Below, piece after piece: positions 1 to 6,956 of a DNA stretch of 12,630 bases. Location: the NCBI GenBank assembly GCA_030618325.1, contig JAUXDP010000067.1, positions 1 to 12,630 of the forward strand. The letters run 5' to 3'. The DNA comes from Methylococcaceae bacterium. GTDB taxonomy: Bacteria; Pseudomonadota; Gammaproteobacteria; Methylococcales; Methylomonadaceae. Position 1 is the first letter of the stretch. Every line of letters starts with the position of its first letter. The position numbers and the translations under genes are program-made. The notes under the pieces are model-generated. The model made no database searches and had not been told where the DNA came from. It saw nothing but the letters and a program-made list of their open reading frames with translations.

Positions 1-37
1 TGTCTTCCTAAGAACGACATGGCTACATCCGACTTGA
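1..37. other. Sequence of unknown origin abutting the broken SpmA-like gene
   Basis: Similarity of the minus-strand gene to its family ends around positions 32-38. The bases from there to position 1 give no family-like peptide in any frame, and the gene's own frame has stops at 23-25 and again near position 8. The stretch begins TGTCTTCC, as the end of a mobile element might, but it is too short to identify. It could be an insertion-sequence end, a recombination junction or an assembly artefact. Confidence 0.35.
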
Positions 38-346
38 AATATGCATGACTATAGAGCCTAATGCGGGGTGATTTTCAGGTACTTCTGGCATCAATCGGGA
101 AAACAGGGGGGTTAAACCCCGTGTTAGTAGATCAATAAAACCACTCCGCTCACCAATCCGCATAATACCAAGCCATAAGGCAAGTACACCGGTTAAGCCT
201 AGAGAGATTTCAAAAGCAGTTTTTGCCATTTTGAACATGGCTGTGATAATTTGCGCAAAAACTTGTTGGTCGCCCAGAAACAGTAGCTTAAAAGTAGCCG
301 TCAGAAATGCGGCGATAAAAAAGAAAATCCAGATAATGTTTAGCAC
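23..346 (-). pseudogene. Truncated SpmA-like nucleoside-recognition membrane protein (5' fragment)
   Basis: The 107 residues match the N-terminus of the SpmA/nucleoside-recognition family, integral membrane proteins that in Gammaproteobacteria are usually about 400 aa (fused SpmA-SpmB); their substrate is not firmly known. Visible are a first membrane helix (residues 4-24), a second hydrophobic segment (about 44-64, TGVLALWLGIMRIGE) and the family-like run PENHPALGSIVM. Members normally continue with an N-I-A/S-A-N-M-L-G-L-D-N-A type stretch. Here the frame reads HISSRM and stops at TAG (23-25), and the preceding ~35 bases match the family in none of the three frames. The start is GTG (344-346) with a weak AGGA upstream. 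The gene lies after purB but is separated from it by a terminator. I infer that it is broken by an insertion or rearrangement rather than merely cut by the window edge. Confidence 0.65.
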
Positions 347-373
347 ATAGGGATTATCCTAGATATTTCAGGC

Positions 374-403
374 AAAAAAAAGGGCTATGAAAATCATAGC
401 CCT
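374..403 (-). terminator. Rho-independent terminator of purB
   Basis: A perfect 10-bp inverted repeat (381-390 AGGGCTATGA, 394-403 TCATAGCCCT) encloses a three-base loop. On the minus strand it is followed by seven T (374-380). It lies about 120 bases past the purB stop and before the SpmA-like fragment, so it should end purB transcription and leave the downstream gene needing its own promoter or read-through. Confidence 0.85.
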
Positions 404-522
404 AAGTAAGGATTGTTTTTCGACTAAAGAGGGAGGAAAGTCATGATAATAAAAACAATCTCGAAACAAATTATGGCAGAAGAACTGTCACAAAAATGAG
501 AATCTGTTCACAAAGTGGGAGA

Positions 523-1890
523 TTACTCTATTTTATTTGCTAAATCTTCAGCATAGCCCGTATATTCTCGAGGTGTTAAGACTAATAAAGCACTTTTTGC
601 ATCCTCAGGGATTTCCAGTTTTTCAATAAAACCCTGTAAATCTTCTATTTGGATGCGTTGACCGCGAGTAAGTTCCTTCAATTTTTCATAAGGTTTTTCT
701 ATCCCGTATCGGCGCATGACTGTTTGTATGGGCTCAGCCAAGACTTCCCAGTTGCTATCCAGGTCTTTTTCCATGGCTTCAGTGTTAATTTCCAATTTGG
801 AAATACCTTTCAAGGTAGCCTGAATGGCAATACTGGTATGGGCAATGCCGACACCTATATTTCGTAATACTGTGGAATCTGTTAAATCTCGTTGCCAGCG
901 AGAAATAGGTAATTTTTCAGCCAAGTGAGAAAATAGGGCGTTGGCAATACCTAAATTTCCTTCGGAGTTTTCAAAATCGATCGGATTAACTTTATGTGGC
1001 ATCGTTGATGACCCCACTTCACCAGCCACCGTTTTTTGCCGAAAATAGCCTAAGGATATATAACCCCACATATCACGGTCAAAATCTAACAAAATGGTAT
1101 TGAAGCGGCTTAACGCATGGAAATATTCAGCAATATAATCATGGGGTTCGATTTGGATAGTGTAAGGATTAAAGTGTAGACCTAACGATCTTACAAAGTT
1201 TTTGCAAAATTGTTCCCAGTCAATTTCGGGATAAGCGACACTATGGGCGTTATAGTTACCCACAGCACCATTGATTTTGCCCATGAATTCTATAGTTTCC
1301 AATTGATCCTTCTGACGCAGTAATCGAGCTGCAAAGTTGGCAAATTCTTTACCCGCTGTTGTAGGTGTGGCTGATTGACCATGAGTACGAGAGAGCATGG
1401 GTTGTGCAGCAGTTGTTACCGCAATTTTTTTTATGGCAGCAATACAGTCTGTTATTTGACTAGTTAATAATAATCGTCCTTCCATTAACATCAAACCGTA
1501 AGACAGGTTGTTAATGTCTTCGGAAGTACAGGCGAAATGTATGAATTCATTTACCCTGTTCAGCTCAACATTGTCAGCAAATTTTTCTTTTAAAAAATAC
1601 TCGACAGCCTTGACATCATGGTTGGTGGTCTTTTCAATATCCTTAATGCTTTGTGCTTCAGCTTCAGAAAATTCACTGATTATATCGTTGAGTTGTTGAT
1701 TTGCCGATGAGCTTAAAGTAGGTACTTCGGCAATTTGCGGGTCATCTGCCAGAGCTTGCAGCCAGCGAATTTCAACCAGCACACGAAAACGAATCAGTCC
1801 GTATTCACTAAAAACAGAACGAAACTCTTCAATTTTGTTGGCGTAGCGGCCATCGATGGGTGAAATTGCTGAAAGGGATGAATGTGACAT
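523..1890 (-). CDS. purB: Adenylosuccinate lyase
   Basis: This 455-aa enzyme belongs to the fumarase/aspartase superfamily. It cleaves SAICAR to AICAR plus fumarate in purine synthesis, and adenylosuccinate to AMP plus fumarate in the last step to AMP. It is a cytosolic homotetramer. The length matches E. coli PurB (456 aa) and similarity runs end to end. Visible motifs are TTNHDVKAVEYFLK (residues 88-101), TSEDINN (122-128), SRTHGQ with the catalytic histidine at 170, and the superfamily signature GSSTMPHKVNP (293-303) on the mobile loop with the catalytic serine at 294. One small difference is HGQSATP where E. coli has HGQPATP. ATG at 1888-1890 gives the expected N-terminus (SSLSAISPIDGRY), although the ribosome-binding site (a GGAT) is weak. 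The His-rich gene ends 54 bases upstream on the same strand with no terminator between, so the two may be cotranscribed. Confidence 0.98.
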   Translation of the reverse strand: MSHSSLSAISPIDGRYANKIEEFRSVFSEYGLIRFRVLVEIRWLQALADDPQIAEVPTLSSSANQQLNDIISEFSEAEAQSIKDIEKTTNHDVKAVEYFLKEKFADNVELNRVNEFIHFACTSEDINNLSYGLMLMEGRLLLTSQITDCIAAIKKIAVTTAAQPMLSRTHGQSATPTTAGKEFANFAARLLRQKDQLETIEFMGKINGAVGNYNAHSVAYPEIDWEQFCKNFVRSLGLHFNPYTIQIEPHDYIAEYFHALSRFNTILLDFDRDMWGYISLGYFRQKTVAGEVGSSTMPHKVNPIDFENSEGNLGIANALFSHLAEKLPISRWQRDLTDSTVLRNIGVGIAHTSIAIQATLKGISKLEINTEAMEKDLDSNWEVLAEPIQTVMRRYGIEKPYEKLKELTRGQRIQIEDLQGFIEKLEIPEDAKSALLVLTPREYTGYAEDLANKIE

Positions 1891-1944
1891 ATTTAAAATA
1901 ATAATCCGTAGTGGTATAGAAGGTGCGTCGACATTGGGTGATAT

Positions 1945-2403
1945 TTAAGGGTTAGGAAATTTATATATCGACGTATCCCCTAATGGTCTGGAGAAAGTAT
2001 AGTTAGCGGGAGCCATAATAAATATATTGGCAGTTTTATGAAAGGCGTCATGAGGGGCAGGAATTGATGCAAGGGCAGTGAAGGGGCTGACGCCTATAAA
2101 AACCGCTGTTCCGACGATGGTGGTGATCAAACCTAACGGGCGGTATATCAGAAGATCCAGCGGTATGAAACTTTTATCGTAGTCTTCAGGACGATAACCT
2201 CTGGAGCGATATTCTGAGTGATATGGCTTAGAATGATGATGCCCCGAATGATCTGAGTTTGTGTGGTGATGTCCGGAAGAATGATAAGAACCAGAACGAT
2301 GGGGGTCAGAGTGCTGATGTTCAGAGTGATAAGAGTCTGCATAAGCCGAGTTCAAAAAAATCGCGGTTAGTGACAGAAACAATACAAATGTCATTTTTTT
2401 CAT
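1945..2403 (-). CDS. Small exported histidine-rich protein
   Basis: The protein has 152 aa. Residues 1-22 form a clear Sec signal peptide with a probable cut after AYA (20-22). Residues 23-63 are low-complexity, rich in His, Ser, Tyr and Gly, with 13 histidines between 26 and 62 including two HHH triplets. The remainder (78-152) is a more ordinary domain with PLDLLIYRPLGL, a long hydrophobic stretch (about 86-111) and TFSRPLGD near the end. From memory this second part resembles a small uncharacterised exported family of Gammaproteobacteria, but I cannot name it firmly. The His-rich part suggests binding of a metal such as Zn, Ni or Cu in the periplasm; this is inference. An AGGAGA about ten bases before the ATG supports the start. 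It precedes purB by 54 bases on the same strand. Confidence 0.85.
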   Translation of the reverse strand: MKKMTFVLFLSLTAIFLNSAYADSYHSEHQHSDPHRSGSYHSSGHHHTNSDHSGHHHSKPYHSEYRSRGYRPEDYDKSFIPLDLLIYRPLGLITTIVGTAVFIGVSPFTALASIPAPHDAFHKTANIFIMAPANYTFSRPLGDTSIYKFPNP

Positions 2404-2634
2404 TTAATGAAATCTCCTGAAAGCTTTTTAATAACAAAGAAAATAACTATCCAAAACTAGTTTTAGAGAGTTTTTGGAAAAGTCCCTAAGATTGGGATAG
2501 TGGTTTGATTGGAATGATAGTCAGACAGTTAGTGAAAGTCCAGTATTTGCTTTCTTAAGGAAGGGAAATAGTTGGATAATGCTAGAATTAGGTCTTTCTA
2601 TAACACATCTACAGGTATGTAAAAGGTTTAAAAC
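2404..2634. promoter_or_regulatory. Divergent intergenic region with a 12-bp palindrome
   Basis: This spacer separates two divergently read envelope genes, so promoters for both must lie here. A perfect 12-bp palindrome, AAAACTAGTTTT, sits at 2453-2464, about 50 bases before the His-rich gene, and could be an operator. On the plus side a TATAAC at 2599-2604 could be a -10 for the DUF4136 gene, but I find no well-spaced -35. Nothing here looks like a small gene or structured RNA. Confidence 0.3.
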
Positions 2635-3207
2635 ATGTTAGAAATCAGAAGATTCAGTTTGTTGGCTGGATTGATTGTTTTATATTCCTGTTCATCACTC
2701 AATGTTAGCGTTGATTATGATCCAGCGGTATCATTTGCTAATTTGAAAACATTCAATTGGGCTCCAGGGACACCAATTAAATCTGGTGATTTCAAGTCAG
2801 ATTCAAACTCATTCTTACACCGCAGAATTAAAACAGGAATTGGTGGTTGGTTTAATAGCCACGGTTATGAAAAAATAAACAAGGCATTTCCTGATTTTTT
2901 GGTGACTTATTCAGTATTGGTGGAGAAGAAAATTCAAATCATGTCAATTGAAGATTATGATGATGGCTACGGCTATTGTGATGATTACGGATGTTACCAG
3001 AGTGGGTTTAGTGGATATGAGAGAGAATATGAATACGAATATGATTATTTAACAATAACTATCGATATCGTAAATAGCAAAACAAAAAAACTCATGTGGC
3101 GAGGAAAAGTAGGGTATGAAGTTTCTGGTTCAGAAAGCCCGGATACAAAAACAGCTCGAATTGCTAAAGCAATTGATCGTGTTTTGAGGAAATTTCCACC
3201 GAGTTGA
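2635..3207 (+). CDS. DUF4136-type lipoprotein
   Basis: This 190-aa predicted lipoprotein has a signal peptide ending in the lipobox LYSC with lipidated Cys19. It matches DUF4136 from memory through SVDYDPAVSFANLKTFNW (residues 25-42, the family's DYDP...F...KTF.W start), then RRIKTGIGGWFNSHGYEK (63-80), PDFLVTYSV (86-94), a beta-strand segment LTITIDIVNSKTKKLMWRGK (139-158) and the C-terminal I.KAIDRVLRKFPP. DUF4136 proteins are envelope lipoproteins of unknown function. An insert at 106-138 is acidic and Tyr-rich (ten Tyr, two Cys at 115 and 120). An AAAGG about eight bases before the ATG supports the start. The gene is convergent with loiP and has no strong terminator of its own on this strand. 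Lipid attachment and domain are well supported; the role is unknown. Confidence 0.85.
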   Translation: MLEIRRFSLLAGLIVLYSCSSLNVSVDYDPAVSFANLKTFNWAPGTPIKSGDFKSDSNSFLHRRIKTGIGGWFNSHGYEKINKAFPDFLVTYSVLVEKKIQIMSIEDYDDGYGYCDDYGCYQSGFSGYEREYEYEYDYLTITIDIVNSKTKKLMWRGKVGYEVSGSESPDTKTARIAKAIDRVLRKFPPS

Positions 3208-3286
3208 TGAGAATATAGTCTTTTCTAAAGTAGTTAAGGCCCATGTAACTTTACTAGCGACTTTGTTTTTTACGTAAAAAGGTTTC

Positions 3287-3320
3287 AAAAAATACTTCGC
3301 GCTAGAAATGCGCGAAGTAT
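3287..3320 (-). terminator. Rho-independent terminator of the M48 protease gene
   Basis: A perfect 11-bp GC-rich stem (3292-3302 ATACTTCGCGC, 3310-3320 GCGCGAAGTAT) has a seven-base loop. On the minus strand it is followed by six T (complement of 3287-3292, the last A shared with the stem). It lies 13 bases past the loiP stop. Because the DUF4136 gene converges from the other side, the hairpin may also slow plus-strand transcription, but the plus-strand T-run is too far from the stem to make a standard terminator. Confidence 0.88.
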
Positions 3321-3333
3321 GAACTTGAGAAAT

Positions 3334-4086
3334 TTATTTTTTTCCGCTAATTTTGTCCGCTGCCTCAGTGGCTAAATCTATGCGCTTTTGTGAAGGCGGG
3401 TGGGATGAAAAAACACTATCAGAACCACCACTAAGTTCTTGCAGTTTTTGTTGAGCACTTGCGGCAGCATAAGGGTCGCGTCCCAGTTTGTATAAAACTT
3501 TGACACCGTATGCGTCTGACTCGAGTTCATCTGATTGTGAAAATTGGGCATTCAGATAATCTTCAGCTATATCACCATAAGCACCCGCTATATGCCCGAT
3601 TGTGCCATCAGCTGCTGTTAAACCTTCTTTTGCCGCTTTCGCAACATATGCTTTTTTATATTGATAGAGTGAGTGCTCATTAATAACATGACCAATTTCG
3701 TGGCCTATGATGGCAACTACTTCATCATCATTCATTAAATCCATTAAGCCTGAATAAATACGAACTGTGCCATCTGGCATTGCAAATGCGTTGATAGCAT
3801 TTACCAAATACACTTTATAGTTAAATTTTTGCCCATCATAGGTGTGTAAACCCTTTGTTAGTTTCTTTAAGCGTTTTGCATATTTACTGTTTGTAGCTGC
3901 AACAGGGGCTTTCTTATCCATTTCTTTAGCAGACAATCTTGCTTCTTGAACTAGTTGTTGCTTAGACACCGAAATGCCTTCAACTAGACTTCCGGCGGCA
4001 TTAATAGATTTATTGATTTGCGACTGTAAGCAGCCAGTTAAACTGGTCGCTAAAATACTTGCTAGTAATAGTGTTTTTTTATTCAT
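3334..4086 (-). CDS. loiP: M48-family metalloprotease lipoprotein, LoiP (YggG)-like
   Basis: This 250-aa zinc endopeptidase of the envelope has a signal peptide with lipobox LTGC (lipidated Cys19). Leu follows the Cys, so an outer-membrane destination is likely under the +2 rule. The catalytic motif HEIGH lies at 129-133 (His129, Glu130, His133), and the third zinc ligand is probably Glu189 in SDELESDAYG. Other matches to E. coli LoiP are NSKYAKRL (66-73), NYKVYLVNAINAFAMPDGTVRIYSGLMDLM (89-118), NAQFSQ (179-184) and the C-terminal SSHPPSQKRI (227-236). LoiP of E. coli is an outer-membrane quality-control protease linked to BepA and induced at low osmolarity; that role here is inferred from homology. 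The length matches the family. The start is ATG at 4084-4086, with an AGGG close upstream. It is a single-gene unit ended by its own terminator. Confidence 0.93.
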   Translation of the reverse strand: MNKKTLLLASILATSLTGCLQSQINKSINAAGSLVEGISVSKQQLVQEARLSAKEMDKKAPVAATNSKYAKRLKKLTKGLHTYDGQKFNYKVYLVNAINAFAMPDGTVRIYSGLMDLMNDDEVVAIIGHEIGHVINEHSLYQYKKAYVAKAAKEGLTAADGTIGHIAGAYGDIAEDYLNAQFSQSDELESDAYGVKVLYKLGRDPYAAASAQQKLQELSGGSDSVFSSHPPSQKRIDLATEAADKISGKK

Positions 4087-4101
4087 AATAACCCTGTTTT
4101 T

Positions 4102-4129
4102 ATAGTAATAATCATTAATTCATTGGCAA
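4102..4129 (-). promoter_or_regulatory. Candidate sigma-70 promoter of the loiP-like gene
   Basis: On the minus strand TTGCCA (complement of 4124-4129) and TACTAT (complement of 4102-4107) are separated by 16 bases, each matching four of six consensus positions, upstream of the ATG at 4086. Surrounding DNA is very A+T-rich, so chance matches are easy. This is only a candidate. Confidence 0.3.
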
Positions 4130-4648
4130 TGAAGATTGTATTTTTCCAACCCAATAAACCTAGAGGTTTTTGGATATAGGCATAACCCCAGCATTAATCA
4201 GGCAAGTAATATTTAACTGTAGAAACCACTCAAATTCTTTTGATGTATGGGTTGTTTTTTTCTCTTGTCCTTCTGCCAAATTGCCCCTGAAAGACGTATT
4301 ATATGTTACCTAAAGTACTTTGAGAACCGGGTGCAATTTTGTGTGTTTTTTTCTCTGGTTTTTCTTGTGGCCTCCCCGGTCATTTCTGGTTTCATTTATT
4401 CTAGTGAAAATAGTTTCAGGTTAATTCTATATTAGAAAAAATAACTTAGATGTGAGCTAGTTCATAGGAGGTTTCGTTGATTAAGTAGATTATTATGACT
4501 TGAGACCTTGAGACGGTAAGGCGAAACTATTCTCGATTGGGTTATCAATCTCCTTTGGATTTTGAACGAGAATTTTATTGCAATGAAACTATAAGAACGT
4601 ATTCAATTCTTGTCAACTAACATACCTATAAATACGATTATAATTAAA
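4130..4648. other. A+T-rich intergenic region without a convincing gene
   Basis: About 520 bases separate the divergent loiP-like and DUF3829 genes. A 62-codon plus-strand reading frame at 4247-4435 has no ribosome-binding site and a low-complexity, Phe-rich translation, so I do not call it. Structure seen: a weak hairpin AAACC-TAGA-GGTTT near 4165; two copies of TGTTTTTTTCTCT (near 4252 and 4346); a tandem octamer CTTGAGAC twice at 4499-4514; and an inverted repeat ATTCTCG/CGAGAAT (4529-4535 and 4567-4573) enclosing a smaller GATT/AATC repeat (4535-4538, 4547-4550). The last elements lie just ahead of the DUF3829 gene and could be its leader. An AGGAGG near 4467 is followed only by TTG-ATT-AAG-TAG. 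Confidence 0.5.
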
Positions 4649-5638
4649 ATGATAAAAATAATTCCCTCTATTTTAGCTATTACTCTGCTTATTACGGGTT
4701 GTGGTAATTCAGCAGAAAAAAAAGTTGATGAAAAAGGAAAAACTATTGCTACGAGCATTTCTGATAGTCAGTTTGAATCAGATGCATTTATAGAAAAATA
4801 TAACGTCTATATCACTTTTGAAAACTCTTTTAATAAAAGAGTTTATGAGGCATACAATCGCTATTTTGAATGGGCAGATATAGAAAAAGGACCCAAAGAG
4901 TCGAGATATATAAGAGGAATATACACCCTGAATGATTTTCAGATAAAAAATCTGGAAAAAGCATTAGCTAAAGAGCCAGAAATAGAAATGATAGACCCTC
5001 TTATGCTGGTGGTTTTAGAAAAATCTAAAATATTGAATGAAGTTGTTTTAGAATCAAATGAGTATTATGAAAAAGAAGATTATAAAGATGATGATTTTGC
5101 GAAAGGAGAATTGTTACATGGTCGCTTGGTAGAGGCATTTAACAAATATTTTACAGCTTACGATGCAATGAAAGTTGAGTTTGTAGTTTTACAAGGCGAG
5201 TTGTTTGAGCATGAGGTAGAAAATTTAAAAAAGAATGGATTTATAATCAGATACAATCTTAAGATGAGCTTGCACCAAGCTGAAGGAATTATAGACACAC
5301 TTGGAGAGCTTAATGCTACGGAACTTGAAAGCTTAGATGTAAACAAGTTTGATGCTCAAATGACTAAATTTATAACCATTTATGATGATTTAGAAAAACT
5401 TGTAAAAGACCAGGCTCAGTTAAAAAAGGAATATGGAGACAATTTTGGTGGGAAAGCATACATTTCTTCTTACATTTATGGCAGTAGAGATTTTATACGT
5501 GAGACTAGAAGGCTAAGAAAGCGTATTGAAAAGAACGACTTTAAATCTAGTAGAAATTCAGATAATGGAACCCCTGAGAAGATTAATAATGTCTATTTTG
5601 ATATGGTAGAAAAATACAATGGAATTCTGGGGTTATAG
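4649..5638 (+). CDS. DUF3829 lipoprotein (YiiG-like)
   Basis: Read from ATG at 4649 this is a 329-aa lipoprotein with signal peptide MIKIIPSILAITLLITGC and lipidated Cys18. An in-frame TTG at 4610 would add 13 residues before the signal peptide, so I prefer the ATG, though neither start has a clear Shine-Dalgarno. After a short charged linker the protein matches DUF3829: YNVYITFEN (51-59), YNRYFEWADIEKGP (69-82), an IYTL turn, then YYEKEDYKDDDFAKGELLHGRL (139-160) with VEAFNKYF, and a helical remainder ending EKYNGIL (321-327). The middle and C-terminus are charged and probably alpha-helical bundles. E. coli YiiG is the best-known member and has no established function. The gene is visibly richer in A+T than purB and clpB, which could mean foreign origin. 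The DUF4234-like gene follows after 147 bases. Confidence 0.85.
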   Translation: MIKIIPSILAITLLITGCGNSAEKKVDEKGKTIATSISDSQFESDAFIEKYNVYITFENSFNKRVYEAYNRYFEWADIEKGPKESRYIRGIYTLNDFQIKNLEKALAKEPEIEMIDPLMLVVLEKSKILNEVVLESNEYYEKEDYKDDDFAKGELLHGRLVEAFNKYFTAYDAMKVEFVVLQGELFEHEVENLKKNGFIIRYNLKMSLHQAEGIIDTLGELNATELESLDVNKFDAQMTKFITIYDDLEKLVKDQAQLKKEYGDNFGGKAYISSYIYGSRDFIRETRRLRKRIEKNDFKSSRNSDNGTPEKINNVYFDMVEKYNGILGL

Positions 5639-5692
5639 AAATTTGATACCCAACGTCAGGCTGGTATTCTGTCTCCACTATCCAGATATATC

Positions 5693-5757
5693 GTCATTGA
5701 CAACAATACTCCCTCAATGACATGATTCAATTTGTCCTTGCTATTTTTGCAGGACAA
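5693..5757 (+). repeat. Two stem-loops in the leader of the DUF4234-like gene
   Basis: The first is GTCATTG (5693-5699) with CAATGAC (5715-5721), a 7-bp stem with a 15-base loop. The second is TTGTCCT (5732-5738) with AGGACAA (5751-5757), which can instead pair as TTGTCC-(T)-TGC/GCA-GGACAA with one bulged T. Neither is followed by a T-run, so these are poor terminators. They fill the gap between the lipoprotein stop and the next ribosome-binding site and could be an attenuator-like leader or simply random structure. Confidence 0.35.
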
Positions 5758-5785
5758 TATTAACTAGAAAAATAGGAGCAAAAAA

Positions 5786-6286
5786 ATGAATAATAATCCT
5801 GAGAATGATTTATCAGTAACATCATCTTCCGCTGGTATTGAAAAAATAAAAGAAATCAAGAGGCTTAGTACGTGGGCTGTTGTTGCATTTGCTATGATCT
5901 CATTTGGAATCTATACTTTTTACTGGCTATTTAGTCGCACCAAAATATTGAATAGCAATTTGCCTGAAGACGATCGTATAGCTTCTTGGATTCCAATCGT
6001 TGGGATCGTCTCGTTTGCACTGTACTTTATACTATCTATTGTCCCTCCTTTATTTTTGATTTCAACAAACCCTGAGTTAGTATCTATTTTGATGGGTGTA
6101 GGAGGAGTTATTGGTCTTGTGTACTTTGTTGTGTTTTTGGTTTGGATATTTAAATTTCGTTCTCGCTTAAATCTACTCAGTGGAAGTACTTCGGGTGAAA
6201 AATTATGGTTAGGAGGGGTTTTGACATTCATCTTAAACGTCATGTATTTTCAGTGGAAAATAAACCAAATACACGATTATGGGTGA
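5786..6286 (+). CDS. DUF4234-like inner-membrane protein
   Basis: This 166-aa protein has a polar N-terminus (1-28) and four predicted membrane helices: about 29-49 (FAMISFGIYTFYWLF), 68-92, 101-122 and 140-157 (LWLGGVLTFILNVMYFQWKIN). The pattern of a first helix ending FGIY.FYWLF, a polar LP-D-R-I-A-W segment between helices, and a last helix ending in TF..N..Y.QWKIN resembles DUF4234 membrane proteins, whose function is unknown. The assignment is from memory and moderate. The start is well supported by AGGAG seven bases before the ATG. It lies 147 bases after the DUF3829 lipoprotein on the same strand, so the two could share a transcript, though the hairpins between them argue for some separate control. 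No terminator with a T-run directly follows. Confidence 0.75.
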   Translation: MNNNPENDLSVTSSSAGIEKIKEIKRLSTWAVVAFAMISFGIYTFYWLFSRTKILNSNLPEDDRIASWIPIVGIVSFALYFILSIVPPLFLISTNPELVSILMGVGGVIGLVYFVVFLVWIFKFRSRLNLLSGSTSGEKLWLGGVLTFILNVMYFQWKINQIHDYG

Positions 6287-6580
6287 TTAGTAAATTCCGT
6301 AGATCAAAAAGGAAAGGACAATGGAGGTATTTACAACTCAGTTCTTTGCTTAATCTTCAGATGAATATTGTCGCTGAGGAGTGCACATTTTTTCAAGTTC
6401 TCTCTTGAATGAAGAGAGCTTGCTTGGATTTAGTTTCCATAAACTACAATCTTGTAGTTAACCCTAGTACCTAACAGTTTTTTTACATGCCAGGCAATAT
6501 GGTGTATAAGGGAAATTCGGTCATTAATTTTGGCTCTTCCCCGCATTTAATTTAGCGCAGCTCTATAAAAATCCTCTTGC
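6287..6580. other. Intergenic region between convergent genes, with two small hairpins
   Basis: No gene is visible. CTCTCTT-GAATG-AAGAGAG (6400-6418) and AACTACA-ATCT-TGTAGTT (6442-6459) are perfect 7-bp stem-loops. A run of seven T (6478-6484) lies 18 bases past the second stem on the plus strand, too far for a textbook terminator. The region may contain the transcript ends of both the DUF4234-like gene and the minus-strand 82-codon gene. Confidence 0.45.
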
Positions 6581-6829
6581 TCATCCATTTGTAATCCAAG
6601 CTAGACAGTGCCAGTGTGCAGCTAAACGTAAATATAGGCAGCGTTGTTCAATGGTGTGCACAAACTTTGGATGAGCCAGTATGGCATTGATATGATCTAC
6701 AATCGCTTGTGCGATTATTGGATGTTGTTTAATTATATAAAGCCGTATAAGTAACCCGATTCTTACTTTTATTTGTTCAGGTTTATTTTTTTTAGAAATT
6801 GAAAATACAGGGTAAGGATTTTGACTCAC
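6581..6829 (-). CDS. Hypothetical small basic protein
   Basis: The ORF has 82 codons from GTG (6827-6829), with only a purine-rich AGAGAGAAG as a possible ribosome-binding site. The product is basic and has six histidines, a short helical amphipathic middle (KVRIGLLIRLYIIKQHPIIAQAIVDHINAILAHP, residues 21-54) and a C-terminal EQRC.Y.RLA.HW.CLAW (61-78) that looks like a conserved signature. There is no signal peptide or clear membrane helix. From memory it resembles small proteins of unknown function annotated in methanotroph genomes, but I cannot confirm this. It starts 127 bases after the TIGR03118 gene on the same strand, with a stem-loop between them, so it is probably a separate unit. 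It could still be a chance reading frame; comparison with related genomes would settle this. Confidence 0.5.
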   Translation of the reverse strand: MSQNPYPVFSISKKNKPEQIKVRIGLLIRLYIIKQHPIIAQAIVDHINAILAHPKFVHTIEQRCLYLRLAAHWHCLAWITNG

Positions 6830-6893
6830 AGAGCTTCTCTCTATAGTGTTCAGGTTTTTAAGAAAATAAAGTATTATGAAAGCGCCCTGCTCA

Positions 6894-6940
6894 TATTCGG
6901 GTTAATCTTGCCTTGCTGTTAAACAACAGAAACCCGAATA
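6894..6940 (-). terminator. Stem-loop after the TIGR03118 gene (probable transcript end)
   Basis: TATTCGGGTT (6894-6903) and AACCCGAATA (6931-6940) form a perfect 10-bp stem. Its loop contains a second small hairpin, CTGTT-AAAC-AACAG (6916-6929). It begins 16 bases past the minus-strand stop. There is no T-run directly after it on the minus strand, so termination by this element alone is uncertain; it may instead protect the mRNA 3' end. Confidence 0.5.
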
Positions 6941-6956
6941 ATTACAGATAATCTGG

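Noticed and set aside
443..499. An 18-codon plus-strand ORF behind a GGGAGGAAA-type Shine-Dalgarno in the purB to SpmA gap
   Set aside because: The ribosome-binding site looks good, but the ORF is very short, has no recognisable product and no visible promoter, and lies antisense to purB read-through.
4102..4140. A+T-rich ATAATCATTAATTCATT sequence upstream of loiP as a second Fur box
   Set aside because: It lacks the 6-1-6 symmetry seen at 9341-9359 and matches the consensus no better than the surrounding A+T-rich DNA.
4247..4435. 62-codon plus-strand reading frame in the loiP to DUF3829 spacer
   Set aside because: There is no Shine-Dalgarno and the translation is Phe-rich and low-complexity, produced by repeated T-tracts.
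6205..6408. 67-codon plus-strand frame overlapping the end of the DUF4234-like gene
   Set aside because: It mostly overlaps a better-supported gene in another frame, and the rest has no family-like features.
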